Source of the DNA: Huintestinicola sp050874005
GTDB taxonomy: Bacteria > Bacillota > Clostridia > Oscillospirales > Ruminococcaceae
DNA: 64,000 bases
Reading direction: 5' to 3'
Assembly: GCF_050874005.1 (NCBI RefSeq)
Contig: NZ_JBNMJV010000001.1
Span: 62,001 to 126,000 of the forward strand
Shown here: one piece after another, positions 43,027-52,539 of the stretch
Numbering within the stretch: position 1 is the first letter of the stretch
How the letters are laid out: the number at the start of each line of letters is the position of its first letter
The notes under the pieces: generated by a model
The model's input: the letters and a program-made list of their open reading frames with translations, nothing else
What the model was told of the DNA's origin: nothing
The model's database searches: none
Made by a program: the position numbers and the translations under genes

Positions 43027-44862
43027 ATGTGCGGATTTGTAGGGTTTACAAATGCCATTGACAACTCAAACAAGGTTCTCGGCGCAATGATGGATAAGAT
43101 CAAACACAGAGGTCCCGATTCCGAGGGACGGTATATCGACGAATGTATCGCAATGGGCTTTCGCAGGCTCAGTATCATAGACATAACCGAAAGCGGCAAC
43201 CAGCCTATATTCAACGAGGATAAGTCCAAGGTGCTTTTCTTCAACGGCGAGATATATAACTATATGGATATCCGCAGAGAGCTTGAAGCAAAGGGACATA
43301 AATTCACCACCAACACCGACTCCGAGACCCTTATCCACGGCTATGAGGAATACGGCGAGAAGCTTCTTGATAAGCTGAGAGGAATGTTTGCCTTTGTTAT
43401 CTGGGACAAGGAAAAGAAGGAGCTTTTCGGCGCAAGAGACTTTTTCGGCATCAAGCCTTTTTACTATGCCCTTATGAACGGCACATTTATGTTCGGCTCG
43501 GAAATAAAGTCTTTCCTCCCTCACCCCGCCTTCGTAAAAGAGCTTAACACTACCGCTCTTGAAAATTATCTTACCTTCCAGTATTCCCCCACCAATGAGA
43601 CATTTTTCAAAAACGTCTATAAGCTTCCCCCCGCCCATTGCTTCAAATATAAGGACGGCAAGCTTGATATAAAGCGTTACTGGGACGTTCACTTCAATGC
43701 CGACGAGAAGCCCGATATGGATACCTGGGTGGAGCGGATATCCGATACCTTCAAGGATTCGGTGGAAGCCCATAAAATTGCCGATGTAGAGGTAGGCAGC
43801 TTCCTTTCCAGCGGAGTTGACTCCAGCTATGCCGCATCCGTTGCAAATGTTGACAAGACCTTTACCGTAGGTTTCGGCGAGGACGAGAAATACAACGAGA
43901 TAGGCTGGGCCAAGGAATTTTCCAAATATATCGGCAAGGAAAATATCAGCAAGGTCATAACCCCCGACGAATACTGGGACAATATCAAAAAAATACAGTA
44001 CCATATGGACGAACCTCTTGCCGACCCCTCCTGTATCGCACTTTATTTTGTCTGCAATACAGCCGCACAGTATGTAAAGGTAGTCCTCTCCGGCGAGGGT
44101 GCTGACGAGATATTCGGCGGATATAACATCTATAAGGAACCCTTAGGCTCCCACGCCTATAAATCCCTGCCTAAATTTATCCGTAAGGGAATAGGCACAG
44201 TTGCCGAAAAGCTCCCTCCCAAAAGAGGAGTAAACTTCCTTGTGCGAAACGGCAAGGACCTTGAGGAAAGATTTATCGGCAATGCCTATATGTTCTCTCC
44301 CCGTGACAGAAAGCGTCTCCTTAAAATAAAAACCTCCGCCCCCGATCCCACCGCCATAACAGCCCCCTTCTTTGATAAGGTCAAGGACAAGGACGATATC
44401 ACCAAAATGCAGTATCTTGACCTCCACCTCTGGATGGCAGGAGATATCCTTCTCAAAGCGGATAAAATGTCAATGGCAAATTCCCTTGAGCTTAGAGTGC
44501 CTTTCCTCGATAAGGAAGTAATGGCGCTTGCGGAGCAGATACCCTGGCAGTATCGTGTAAGCACCGAAAACACCAAGCTTGCAATGAGAAAAGCCGCCCT
44601 TAAAGCCGCACCTCCCAAGACCGCAAATAAAAAGAAGCTGGGCTTCCCCGTCCCCATCAGAGTATGGCTCAGAGAAGATAAATACTATAACATCGTAAAA
44701 GCGGCATTCACCTCTCCTGCCGCAGAGCAGTTCTTCAATACGGATATGCTTGTAAAGCTCCTTGATGACCACAAGGCAGAGAAGTTTGACAACAGCCGCA
44801 AGATATGGACAGTATTCATTTTCCTCCAGTGGTATGACGTATATTTCGGGGAGAATGTATGA
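43027..44862 (+). CDS. asnB: Asparagine synthase (glutamine-hydrolysing)
   Basis: Makes asparagine from aspartate, ATP and glutamine. 611 residues. The N-terminal amidotransferase has Cys2 as nucleophile (MCGFVGF), HRGPDSEG and FNGEIYNY. The synthetase domain has the ATP loop SSGVDSSYAAS and VLSGEGADEIFGGY. Some homologues amidate other substrates such as peptidoglycan, but there is no such context here. Monocistronic. Confidence 0.95.
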   Translation: MCGFVGFTNAIDNSNKVLGAMMDKIKHRGPDSEGRYIDECIAMGFRRLSIIDITESGNQPIFNEDKSKVLFFNGEIYNYMDIRRELEAKGHKFTTNTDSETLIHGYEEYGEKLLDKLRGMFAFVIWDKEKKELFGARDFFGIKPFYYALMNGTFMFGSEIKSFLPHPAFVKELNTTALENYLTFQYSPTNETFFKNVYKLPPAHCFKYKDGKLDIKRYWDVHFNADEKPDMDTWVERISDTFKDSVEAHKIADVEVGSFLSSGVDSSYAASVANVDKTFTVGFGEDEKYNEIGWAKEFSKYIGKENISKVITPDEYWDNIKKIQYHMDEPLADPSCIALYFVCNTAAQYVKVVLSGEGADEIFGGYNIYKEPLGSHAYKSLPKFIRKGIGTVAEKLPPKRGVNFLVRNGKDLEERFIGNAYMFSPRDRKRLLKIKTSAPDPTAITAPFFDKVKDKDDITKMQYLDLHLWMAGDILLKADKMSMANSLELRVPFLDKEVMALAEQIPWQYRVSTENTKLAMRKAALKAAPPKTANKKKLGFPVPIRVWLREDKYYNIVKAAFTSPAAEQFFNTDMLVKLLDDHKAEKFDNSRKIWTVFIFLQWYDVYFGENV

Positions 44863-45024
44863 AAATAATTATCACCCGATAATATCCGGGGTGATCCTCA
44901 CAGCCTGCAGCGGCGTAGAATTGGAGACCGTGACCAATTCCGCCACCGCAATGACAGGCGAGGGCGTTCTTATTTAAGATATGGAAATGCAAAGCATTTC
45001 CGAATAAACCGAAAGGAAAATCTT

Positions 45025-45921
45025 ATGATAGACATCTGCCTTCCGGGAACAGGCGGAATGAAGCCCCTGCCCCACCGTTTTCTCACAGGACTCTGGGCGG
45101 AGCATAAGGGGAAAGCCCTGCTTATCGACTGCGGCGAGGGAATGCAGATAGCCCTTGCCAAAGCAGGACTCAGCCTTGCAAGGCTTGATACCTTGCTTAT
45201 CACCCATTTTCACGCCGACCATATCGCAGGACTGCCGGGACTGCTCCTGTCCGCAGGAAACTACGGCAAATCCTCACCTCTGGTGATATACGCTCCAAAA
45301 GGCGGCAGGGAGATAATACAAAGGCTTTGCTGTATCTGCCCCGAGCTGCCATTTGATGTAAGCGTCCACGAAATAAGCGGCGGGGGAACTATCTTCCGGA
45401 ACGATCTTGAAATAAGCTTTATGCCCGTCAGACATCGTATAGACTGCTATTGCTACAGCATCACCGAGCGCCGTCCCCCCGTGTTCAGCCCCGAAAAGGC
45501 GGACAGGCTGGGGGTACCCCTTAATATGCGAAGCGTCCTCCACAAGGGGCAGAGCATAGAACTGGGCGGCAGTATCATCACCCCCGAAATGGTTACGGAA
45601 GGGGAGCGGCAGCCCTTAAAGATCACCTACATCACAGATACCGTTTATTTTGAAGACCTTGCCGCCTTTGCCGCAAATTCTAGGCTGCTTGTAAGCGAAG
45701 GAATGTACGGCGAGGACAAATACATCCCGAAAATGACGGAAAAGGGTCATATGGTCTTTTCCCAAAGCGCAGAAATTGCCGCACATTCCCGTTCAAAGGA
45801 GCTGTGGCTCACCCATTTCAGCCCTGCCCTCACAGCCCCCGAGGAACATCTCGAAGCGGCAAGAGCCATATTCGCAAATACGCTTGCGGGCATTGACGGA
45901 ATGAAAAAAACAATAAGCTGA
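45025..45921 (+). CDS. rnz: Ribonuclease Z-like metallo-beta-lactamase protein
   Basis: A 298-residue MBL-fold protein. The zinc motif HFHADHIAGL is near 62-71 and further His/Asp ligands are in FMPVRHRIDCYCYSI, TYITDTVY and LWLTHFSP. The order matches RNase Z, which trims tRNA 3' ends. It lacks some of the flexible arm of the E. coli enzyme. GAAAGGAAA precedes the ATG. Alternative: an RNase Z-like hydrolase with another substrate. Confidence 0.85.
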   Translation: MIDICLPGTGGMKPLPHRFLTGLWAEHKGKALLIDCGEGMQIALAKAGLSLARLDTLLITHFHADHIAGLPGLLLSAGNYGKSSPLVIYAPKGGREIIQRLCCICPELPFDVSVHEISGGGTIFRNDLEISFMPVRHRIDCYCYSITERRPPVFSPEKADRLGVPLNMRSVLHKGQSIELGGSIITPEMVTEGERQPLKITYITDTVYFEDLAAFAANSRLLVSEGMYGEDKYIPKMTEKGHMVFSQSAEIAAHSRSKELWLTHFSPALTAPEEHLEAARAIFANTLAGIDGMKKTIS

Positions 45922-45932
45922 CCGCAAAAAAA

Positions 45933-45968
45933 TATCCCGCAGTTCCCATTTACGAGAACTGCGGGATA
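45933..45968. terminator. Bidirectional terminator
   Basis: TATCCCGCAGTTC and GAACTGCGGGATA pair perfectly (13) around a ten-base loop. T7 follows on the minus strand and ATTATTTT on the plus strand. It lies between rnz and the convergent secreted-protein gene. Confidence 0.92.
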
Positions 45969-45984
45969 ATTATTTTATCATATC

Positions 45985-48900
45985 TTACTCAACGACCAGA
46001 GTGTAATTCTTACCCTCAGAAGCCTTGAAGGTAAATCTTCCGTTCTTGTCGAGAGTGCCGGAAATTATCTCGGTCTTGGTGCTCTTTCTGCCGGAATAAA
46101 TCGTAAAATCTTTTCCCGCATATTCGGCGCCCAGGTTGATAACGATAACTCCACGTTTGATATCGGAATTGACCTTTATCCTGTTCATATCAGCGTCATA
46201 TGAGTAAACATAAGAATGTCTCCAGCCGTTTGCAATATATTCTGCCACAGCATTTTTAACAACGCTTATATATACCTTGGAAGCAGGCATTATAAAGCTG
46301 CCCTTTTCGGTTATAACAGCGATCCTGTTTCCGCTGCCGTCAGTAACGATGATGTCGTAGCCTAAGTTTGTGCCTACATTAACGACATCTCCTGCCTCTG
46401 CATAAGGCTTGTCAATAACAGCATTTCCGCTTACAATAACAGGATATTTTACAGCCGTCTCAGGCACGGGAGCAGGTACGGGAGCAGGGTCTTTCTTAAC
46501 TGTGTCCTTGTAAGCGATAGCATAGCTTGAGAACTTGTCTGTCATAAAGCTTGCCTTGCCTGTTGCGGGGTCAAATGTGCAGTTAAGAATGTCTGTAACA
46601 CCGTTGTGAACACGGATTATGAAATATTCTCTTGTAACCTTTTCATCGGCATTGATAAGGCTCTCGGGCACAGTAAAGGTAATAGTGATAGGTGCATTTG
46701 TATCGTGGATAGCAGTCTGAAGATCGCCTATCTTCTTGAAGAGAGAAATGTCAAGATACATTCCCACCTTCATATCCTCCGAAAGAACAGCCTCAGTCAG
46801 AGCCTTGTCCTTATCGGAAACGGTCTTGTCAGCATTCTGAACGTTAAGGATAATGTGAAGATCGTAGCCGCTGTTGATAAGCGCCTGTTCTTCGGGAGTG
46901 ATGTCAACAGCGTTCTTTACCTCGACTGCGTCAACGACTGCGCCGCCCACATTGCCCTCAGTCTCGACCTTGATATTGCCTGCGCCGAGAGCGGGGATAA
47001 CGAATATCTTAGTAACAGCCTCAGTGTTTGTACCGTCGGAAACGCTGACAATTATCTTGAGAGAGCCTTCATTTTCTTCTGTAGCGGGAGTAAGCTCAAA
47101 TGCGGTAACTGCTGCCTCTGTGCCGCCCTTGTTGTCATCAACGATAGCCTTAACGTCATCGGGAGTGGTGTCGTTAGTGGGCTTGAGACCGTCAAGAGCG
47201 GTGTCAATGTCATCGGCAGCCTTTGCAGCCTCGTTTTCGGACGATGCAGGGAGCTTGTCGATAACGTATTCCTTGATAACAGTCTCAATGTTTTCACCGT
47301 CGGAAACGGTAATAATTACCTTGAGAGAGCCTTCCTTATCCTCTGTAGCGGGAGTAAGCTCAAATACGGTAATTGCTGCTTCTGTGCCGCCCTTGTTTTC
47401 GTCAACGATAGTCTTAACGTCATCGGGAGTAGTGTCGTTAGTGGGTTTGAGGCTGTCAAGAGCCTTGTCGATATCCTCGGCAGCCTTAACGGAAGGCCTT
47501 ACCTCTCCGCATCTTGTGCATATGCCGTTCTCGTCATAATCGTGTCCGAGAGCGGGATCTTCTGCCTGATTCACAAGAACCTTGCCGCAAACGGAGCAGT
47601 GCTTGCCCTCTGTAATGCCTGCTTCTGTGCAGGTAGCCGAAACAGCAGCGTCAATGACCTCTGTGTGGCCGGTGTAATCCACCTTTTTGCTGCAGTCGGG
47701 GCAGTCGTGCCAATGTCCGTCCTCATCGGAAGACCACTCGTCGGATACATCGGGGTGTTCGCAGTCTTTTCCGGTAAGAGTTACGGTGATATTATAGTCC
47801 TTGAAATTAGCATATCCTGCATCTTCGCCTATTTCATAATCGTTGTTGTTGATATTTTCCTCCGAAAGAGTTTTTCCGGTAACTGGAACGGTAATAACAT
47901 ACTGTGTTCCGTCAGTAACATCTGCAGTAGTGCTGATAACAAGCTTGCCGTCGGATATCACAGCGCTTGTAATAGCAGGGTCGGTAAATACGGGAGTTCC
48001 GAAGGTCATATTCTCAGGGCATTCGGGAAGATCAACATAAACATCTTCCAGAACTTCACCGGCAAGAATATTGTCTTCCGCCTTAGCCAGATCCGGATCA
48101 ACATCTGCAACGTCTGCAGAATAAATTACAACAGCTGTATATCCTTTATTGTCACTATAGTTTTCAAGAGTTGCCTTATAGTAAATAAAGTATACGCCTG
48201 CATTCGTGTAAGAAGGAGTAGTATCCAGGTCGTAAACTCCATCTTCGGTGCCGAACTTTACAGCTGCGTTTTCGGGAGAGAATGTAATAGGTACCGTATG
48301 AGACTGACCGTTATAATCCTCCATTACAGGAAAGGAATTACGAGCAGAAATATAACCCGGTTTGATAGTCCAGGTCTTTTCAATAGGAGTTGTGGTTTTA
48401 TAATTTCCAATGCCCTCTACCGAAACGGTATAGGTATCGGGGGCAGTCGCTTTCATTGTGCCTGTTATCTTATAGTCCTTATCGAGGGTAAGCTCTTGTC
48501 CTGTAAAAGGAGATGTTACCTTCAGCGTGATCGATTTTTCACTGTTGTCATAAGTAAACAAGGTGCTCGATGTTACGGAAACGCTGCTTGAAGGCAGTTC
48601 CTTTGGAGTTATCTCAAACTCCGCATAAGCAGTCGCTTCCTCAATGGTCACACAAGCCTTATATGTTCCTGCTTCCGTAGGCTTGTCCGCACTGTCATAT
48701 GCGGTGGTGCCGTCTGCGAGAGTACCCACATACTGAATAGCTATATTGCTCTGAGCAACAGGGAAGCCCGAATCAACGGTAAAGCTTGCGCCCGAATAAG
48801 CATAGCGTGAATAAGTCATTGGAGTATCCACAGCGCTTACGACTACCTTAGGATTGGCAGTCAGAGGACAGTCATCGGTATTTGTACAGTAAGCCTCAAG

Positions 48901-49806
48901 TGTATTTGCGTTCTCACCCGTACCTGCCCTATATGCCCAGCTGTGGGGGTGGTACTTTGAATATACCTCGGAAACAGTTTTCAGAACGTCGGTATCGGTC
49001 ATTTTATTTGTTTTAGCAGCGTCATAATACATTTGTCCGTCGCCGACCGTGGGTGCACTGTAAGAATCGCATATCATATTGTTGTCGGTTCTGACAGATT
49101 GTGTGTTTTTGATAGAACCGTTATAGAAATTGAAAGTGCCGGAATAGGCTGACAATGAAGAATTTATTGTCAGATCACCGTACAAATTCAAAGTTCCGTT
49201 AGAAAAGACCATAGTGTTGTTCATTGCCCAAGGAGGATTGTTTTGAAGAACATTCAATGTAACATTTCCTTCAAAACTGATATTGGTTCTTGAGATTGTA
49301 GAAGTAATGCATCTGGCTCCATACTGACTGCAAATGATTGAAGAATTTTTCAGAACCACATTGCAGGCACTTTGAACATCTAAAGCTGCACCGTTATTTT
49401 CGGCAGAATTAAAGGTGATACCATCAAGAGTAAGGTCTGCATTGGCTATCAGATGTATAGTTCTGCCGCCGTTTATGTTTATAGTACCGTTTTTGAAGGT
49501 TGTCGCAGCATTTACCTTAAGGCCGTCATCAATATTGTTTGTTGTTGCATTTGCCTTAGTTATATTCAGAGTATTTCCGCCCAGGTCAAAAACGCAGGGC
49601 TGATCGATATGCAGCGTTTCGGTGCTGATACTTGACGTAAATTTGTAATATCCTCCTGTGGAAGCAGCAGTCTGCAGTGCTGACTCGGTTGAGATGTCCG
49701 TAAAGACATCCGCCGCCGCAGTTATCCCCGTAAACGGCATACACATCATCAGCATAGCCGCCGAAAGGAAAACCGCCAGCGCTCGCCTTAGCCTTGAAAT
49801 TTTCAT
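45985..49806 (-). CDS. Large secreted multidomain surface protein
   Basis: A 1273-residue exported protein. Start ATG 49806 is chosen by GGAGG and a clear signal peptide (ALAVFLSAAMLMMCMPFTG). Residues 35-290 read as a pectate-lyase-like right-handed beta-helix (LTLDGITFNSAENNGAALDV). Then come MBG/Ig-like beta domains (NYKTTTPIEKTWTIKPGY; AGTYKACVTIEEA), a Cys-rich module with several CxxC pairs (WHDCPDCSKKVDYTGH, GKHCSVCGKVL, GICTRCGE), two tandem repeats of 88 residues, a ZU5-like region, and a C-terminal beta domain. There is no anchor motif or catalytic signature. Likely an adhesin or surface binding protein. Confidence 0.85.
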   Translation of the reverse strand: MKISRLRRALAVFLSAAMLMMCMPFTGITAAADVFTDISTESALQTAASTGGYYKFTSSISTETLHIDQPCVFDLGGNTLNITKANATTNNIDDGLKVNAATTFKNGTININGGRTIHLIANADLTLDGITFNSAENNGAALDVQSACNVVLKNSSIICSQYGARCITSTISRTNISFEGNVTLNVLQNNPPWAMNNTMVFSNGTLNLYGDLTINSSLSAYSGTFNFYNGSIKNTQSVRTDNNMICDSYSAPTVGDGQMYYDAAKTNKMTDTDVLKTVSEVYSKYHPHSWAYRAGTGENANTLEAYCTNTDDCPLTANPKVVVSAVDTPMTYSRYAYSGASFTVDSGFPVAQSNIAIQYVGTLADGTTAYDSADKPTEAGTYKACVTIEEATAYAEFEITPKELPSSSVSVTSSTLFTYDNSEKSITLKVTSPFTGQELTLDKDYKITGTMKATAPDTYTVSVEGIGNYKTTTPIEKTWTIKPGYISARNSFPVMEDYNGQSHTVPITFSPENAAVKFGTEDGVYDLDTTPSYTNAGVYFIYYKATLENYSDNKGYTAVVIYSADVADVDPDLAKAEDNILAGEVLEDVYVDLPECPENMTFGTPVFTDPAITSAVISDGKLVISTTADVTDGTQYVITVPVTGKTLSEENINNNDYEIGEDAGYANFKDYNITVTLTGKDCEHPDVSDEWSSDEDGHWHDCPDCSKKVDYTGHTEVIDAAVSATCTEAGITEGKHCSVCGKVLVNQAEDPALGHDYDENGICTRCGEVRPSVKAAEDIDKALDSLKPTNDTTPDDVKTIVDENKGGTEAAITVFELTPATEDKEGSLKVIITVSDGENIETVIKEYVIDKLPASSENEAAKAADDIDTALDGLKPTNDTTPDDVKAIVDDNKGGTEAAVTAFELTPATEENEGSLKIIVSVSDGTNTEAVTKIFVIPALGAGNIKVETEGNVGGAVVDAVEVKNAVDITPEEQALINSGYDLHIILNVQNADKTVSDKDKALTEAVLSEDMKVGMYLDISLFKKIGDLQTAIHDTNAPITITFTVPESLINADEKVTREYFIIRVHNGVTDILNCTFDPATGKASFMTDKFSSYAIAYKDTVKKDPAPVPAPVPETAVKYPVIVSGNAVIDKPYAEAGDVVNVGTNLGYDIIVTDGSGNRIAVITEKGSFIMPASKVYISVVKNAVAEYIANGWRHSYVYSYDADMNRIKVNSDIKRGVIVINLGAEYAGKDFTIYSGRKSTKTEIISGTLDKNGRFTFKASEGKNYTLVVE
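46983..47487 (-). repeat. Tandem 264-base duplication inside the secreted-protein gene
   Basis: Two neighbouring copies with a period of 264 bases encode KAAEDIDKALDSLKPTNDTT and KAADDIDTALDGLKPTNDTT, followed by DDVKxIVDxNKGGTEAA and FELTPAT. The copies differ at many bases, so the duplication is not recent. Confidence 0.85.
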
Positions 49807-50091
49807 AAGAAAAAATCCTCCTTTATGTCTTTCGGGAAAAATCCCGATATTTATACATAAATCATCATAACACGACAAAGACGCCAAAAGAGCGCCACTT
49901 TTTATTGTTTTTCGATATAAATCTAAAAGTTAACAGAAAAATTACATTTATTCAATATTTTTGCCATCTGTAAAAAACTGTCAGTTCCCGCCCATTCATA
50001 TATTTTTGTATAATGTACATAAAAATTTAATCTAATCCGTGCAGAAATCCGATATAATTAACTTAAATATAACAACACTCGGAGGTGCGCT

Positions 50092-51204
50092 ATGATAACA
50101 AAAAAATTTCGTGATATAAGCCTGTCAGCCCTTGGAATGGGCAATATGCGCCTGCCTGTAAAGCCGGGCGGCTCTGACAGCGACATCGACCTGGGAAGAG
50201 GCACAGAGATAATCGACAAAGCAATGTCCGATGGCATAAACTACTACGATACCGCCTATATCTATCACGGGGGAAAGTCCGAGGAATTTCTCCGTGAAGC
50301 CCTCGTAAAACGCTATCCCCGTGACAGCTTTTATATAGCCGATAAATTTTTCATTCACGCAAACCCCGACTATAAAGCCGTATTTGAGGAACAGCTCACC
50401 CGTCTGGGCACCGACCGGATCGACTTCTACCTTATCCACAGCGTTACTGACAACACAGCGGAGACCTACATAAAAAGCGGCTGTATCGAATATTTCGAGG
50501 AGCAGAAAAGGCTTGGCAGAATAAAATACCTGGGCTTTTCATCTCATTCAAGCCCCGAAAAGCTGAAAGAATTTGCCGCATACCGTGACTGGGACTTTGC
50601 CCAGATACAGCTTAATTATTACGACTGGCTCTTCGGCTCGGCAAAAGCGGAGTATGAGATACTGAAAGAAAAAAATATCCCCATTATAGTAATGGAACCC
50701 GTCCGTGGCGGCAGACTTGCAAGCCTCACCCCCGAAGCGGAGACTATGTTAAAATCGGCTCACCCCGACCGTTCTTTAGCCTCCTGGGCATTCCGGTGGC
50801 TTATGCGCCTTGACGGTATCAAGGTGATACTCAGCGGAATGTCCGATAACGAGCAGATGTCCGACAATCTCAGGACCTTTTCGGAAAATTCCCCCCTCAC
50901 CGACGATGAGGAAAAACTCCTTTTCAAAGCCTGCGAAATATTCCGAAGCGCCGTAAGAGTGCCCTGCACCGCCTGCCGCTACTGCTGCAGCGGCTGTCCC
51001 GCCGAAATAAATATCCCCGAGGTCTTAAACCTCTACAACCGCTATAAAATTGACGGCGAATGGGCGCTTGAGGATATGGACAAGCTTGATACCAAGGGCA
51101 AGCCCAAGGACTGCATAGGCTGTGCCGCCTGCGAGAATCATTGCCCCCAGGGAATAGCCATAAGCAAAATAATGGCAGAACTTGCGGAGAAAACATCGAA
51201 ATGA
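50092..51204 (+). CDS. Aldo/keto reductase with C-terminal 4Fe-4S domain
   Basis: A 370-residue oxidoreductase. The TIM barrel has the AKR residues in INYYDTAYIYHGGKSEEFL (Asp, Tyr), ADKF (Lys), LIHSV (His). The C-terminus carries Cys motifs CTACRYCCSGCP and CIGCAACENHCPQG, enough for two 4Fe-4S clusters, as in a large anaerobe subgroup of unknown substrate. First gene of a five-gene operon; the next gene starts inside its stop codon (ATGA overlap). A TATAAT-like box at 50053 may be the promoter. Confidence 0.9.
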   Translation: MITKKFRDISLSALGMGNMRLPVKPGGSDSDIDLGRGTEIIDKAMSDGINYYDTAYIYHGGKSEEFLREALVKRYPRDSFYIADKFFIHANPDYKAVFEEQLTRLGTDRIDFYLIHSVTDNTAETYIKSGCIEYFEEQKRLGRIKYLGFSSHSSPEKLKEFAAYRDWDFAQIQLNYYDWLFGSAKAEYEILKEKNIPIIVMEPVRGGRLASLTPEAETMLKSAHPDRSLASWAFRWLMRLDGIKVILSGMSDNEQMSDNLRTFSENSPLTDDEEKLLFKACEIFRSAVRVPCTACRYCCSGCPAEINIPEVLNLYNRYKIDGEWALEDMDKLDTKGKPKDCIGCAACENHCPQGIAISKIMAELAEKTSK

Positions 51205-51842
51205 CCATACAGTATAAAAATTTCAGCATAACCTTCTCCCCCGAAGGAAAAGCTCTCGCAGAGCTTGTGAGCCGCACTCTCGGGGAAAATATGAGCAGGA
51301 TAACCGCCTTTTTCGGACTTGACGGCATAGACCATTGTCAGAAAATAATTCTTTACCCCACCGCAGAAGAATACAAAGCCCATACCGAAAAGTTCACCGA
51401 ATATTACAGCTGGATGATAGGCGATACATATGACGGCAATATAAACCTCCTCTCTCTCGATAGGTGCAGAGAAGCACAGGGACACGAAAATATGACCGAT
51501 GAAGATTACATAAAGCTTATCCTCCACGAGTTCACCCACATCTGCCAGCAGCAGATAAACCCCAATGCCAACGGAGTAATATGGTTCTGGGAAGCCCTCG
51601 CCCAGAACCTCTCGGGACAGACAAATGCGGATATCGAACTGACCTGCACCCCGAAGGAGCTTTCGGAAGACTACATAAATCTTCCCGGCAATTACGCCAT
51701 AAGCTGTAAGCTTGGCAGATATATGCTGCAAAGCTTTCCCCACGAAAGGATAATGGAATATGTAAGATACCCCGAAAAGCTTATGGAAGATACCCCGACC
51801 ATTCTAAGTGAAGCAAGGAACTCGGAAAGGAGCGGCAAATAA
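51201..51842 (+). CDS. HEFTH zinc metallopeptidase-like protein
   Basis: A 213-residue protein with a gluzincin-type active site: LILHEFTHICQQQINPN supplies HExxH, and WFWEALAQNLSGQ downstream would give the third ligand Glu. No signal peptide is present, so it seems cytoplasmic. It starts at ATG 51201, which overlaps the stop of the reductase gene by four bases. Relatives are described only as peptidase MA-like; substrate unknown. The position among sugar and methyl-transfer genes is not explained. Confidence 0.75.
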   Translation: MTIQYKNFSITFSPEGKALAELVSRTLGENMSRITAFFGLDGIDHCQKIILYPTAEEYKAHTEKFTEYYSWMIGDTYDGNINLLSLDRCREAQGHENMTDEDYIKLILHEFTHICQQQINPNANGVIWFWEALAQNLSGQTNADIELTCTPKELSEDYINLPGNYAISCKLGRYMLQSFPHERIMEYVRYPEKLMEDTPTILSEARNSERSGK

Positions 51843-51844
51843 AA

Positions 51845-52516
51845 ATGGATATCGAAGCTCAGTTCAATAAAATAGCCCGTGAATACGACCAAAACCGCCG
51901 AAAATTCATACCCTGCTTTGAGGATCTCTACATCACCTCTACCGACTTCATAGCCGCAAATATCAAAGAGCCTCAGTCTGTCCTCGACCTCGGCGCAGGC
52001 ACGGGACTTCTTGCATCAATGTGGTATAAGCACTTCCCCGACTGCAATTATGTCCTTACGGATATAGCGGAAGAAATGCTTGACGTGGCACGAAAGCGCT
52101 TTTCGTGCTGCGAAAACGTAAGCTTTGAGATATCCGACTATACCGCAGACCTGCCCGACCGGAGCTTTGACGCCATTATATCCGCCCTCTCTGTCCACCA
52201 CCTTACAGACGAAGATAAGCAGAAGCTTTTCCTGCGCATATACGAAAAGCTTCCCGCAGGCGGCATATTCGTAAACTATGACCAGTTCTGCGCCGCCGAC
52301 CCCACAACGGATACGTGGTATAACTCCTACTGGGAAAATAAGCTGTACACAAGCGGACTGACCGTGACCGACATTACCCTATGGAAAGAGCGCCGCAAGC
52401 TTGATAAGGAATGTTCGGCGGAGCAGGAGATAAAAATGCTCCGAAACAGCGGCTTCAAACCGGCAAGCTGTATCTATTCAAACCTTAAATTCTCGGTCAT
52501 CGCAGCAGTAAAATAA
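51845..52516 (+). CDS. Class I SAM-dependent methyltransferase
   Basis: A 223-residue methyltransferase. The SAM loop is VLDLGAGTGLLASMW, followed by the acidic residue in VLTDIAEEML and motif IV DRSFDAIISALSVHHL. This small-molecule-type fold does not reveal the substrate. It starts two bases after the peptidase stop codon, within the same operon. Confidence 0.88.
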   Translation: MDIEAQFNKIAREYDQNRRKFIPCFEDLYITSTDFIAANIKEPQSVLDLGAGTGLLASMWYKHFPDCNYVLTDIAEEMLDVARKRFSCCENVSFEISDYTADLPDRSFDAIISALSVHHLTDEDKQKLFLRIYEKLPAGGIFVNYDQFCAADPTTDTWYNSYWENKLYTSGLTVTDITLWKERRKLDKECSAEQEIKMLRNSGFKPASCIYSNLKFSVIAAVK

Positions 52517-52539
52517 ACATACGGAAAGGACGACCCGAA

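Noticed and set aside
44855..44977. 40-residue frame with a lipobox-like ILTACSGVE
   Set aside because: It overlaps the end of asnB, has no N-terminal charge or full signal, and ends soon after; probably chance or a tiny remnant.
46606..48591. 661-residue open frame on the plus strand
   Set aside because: Antisense to the large secreted protein and without promoter or ribosome site.
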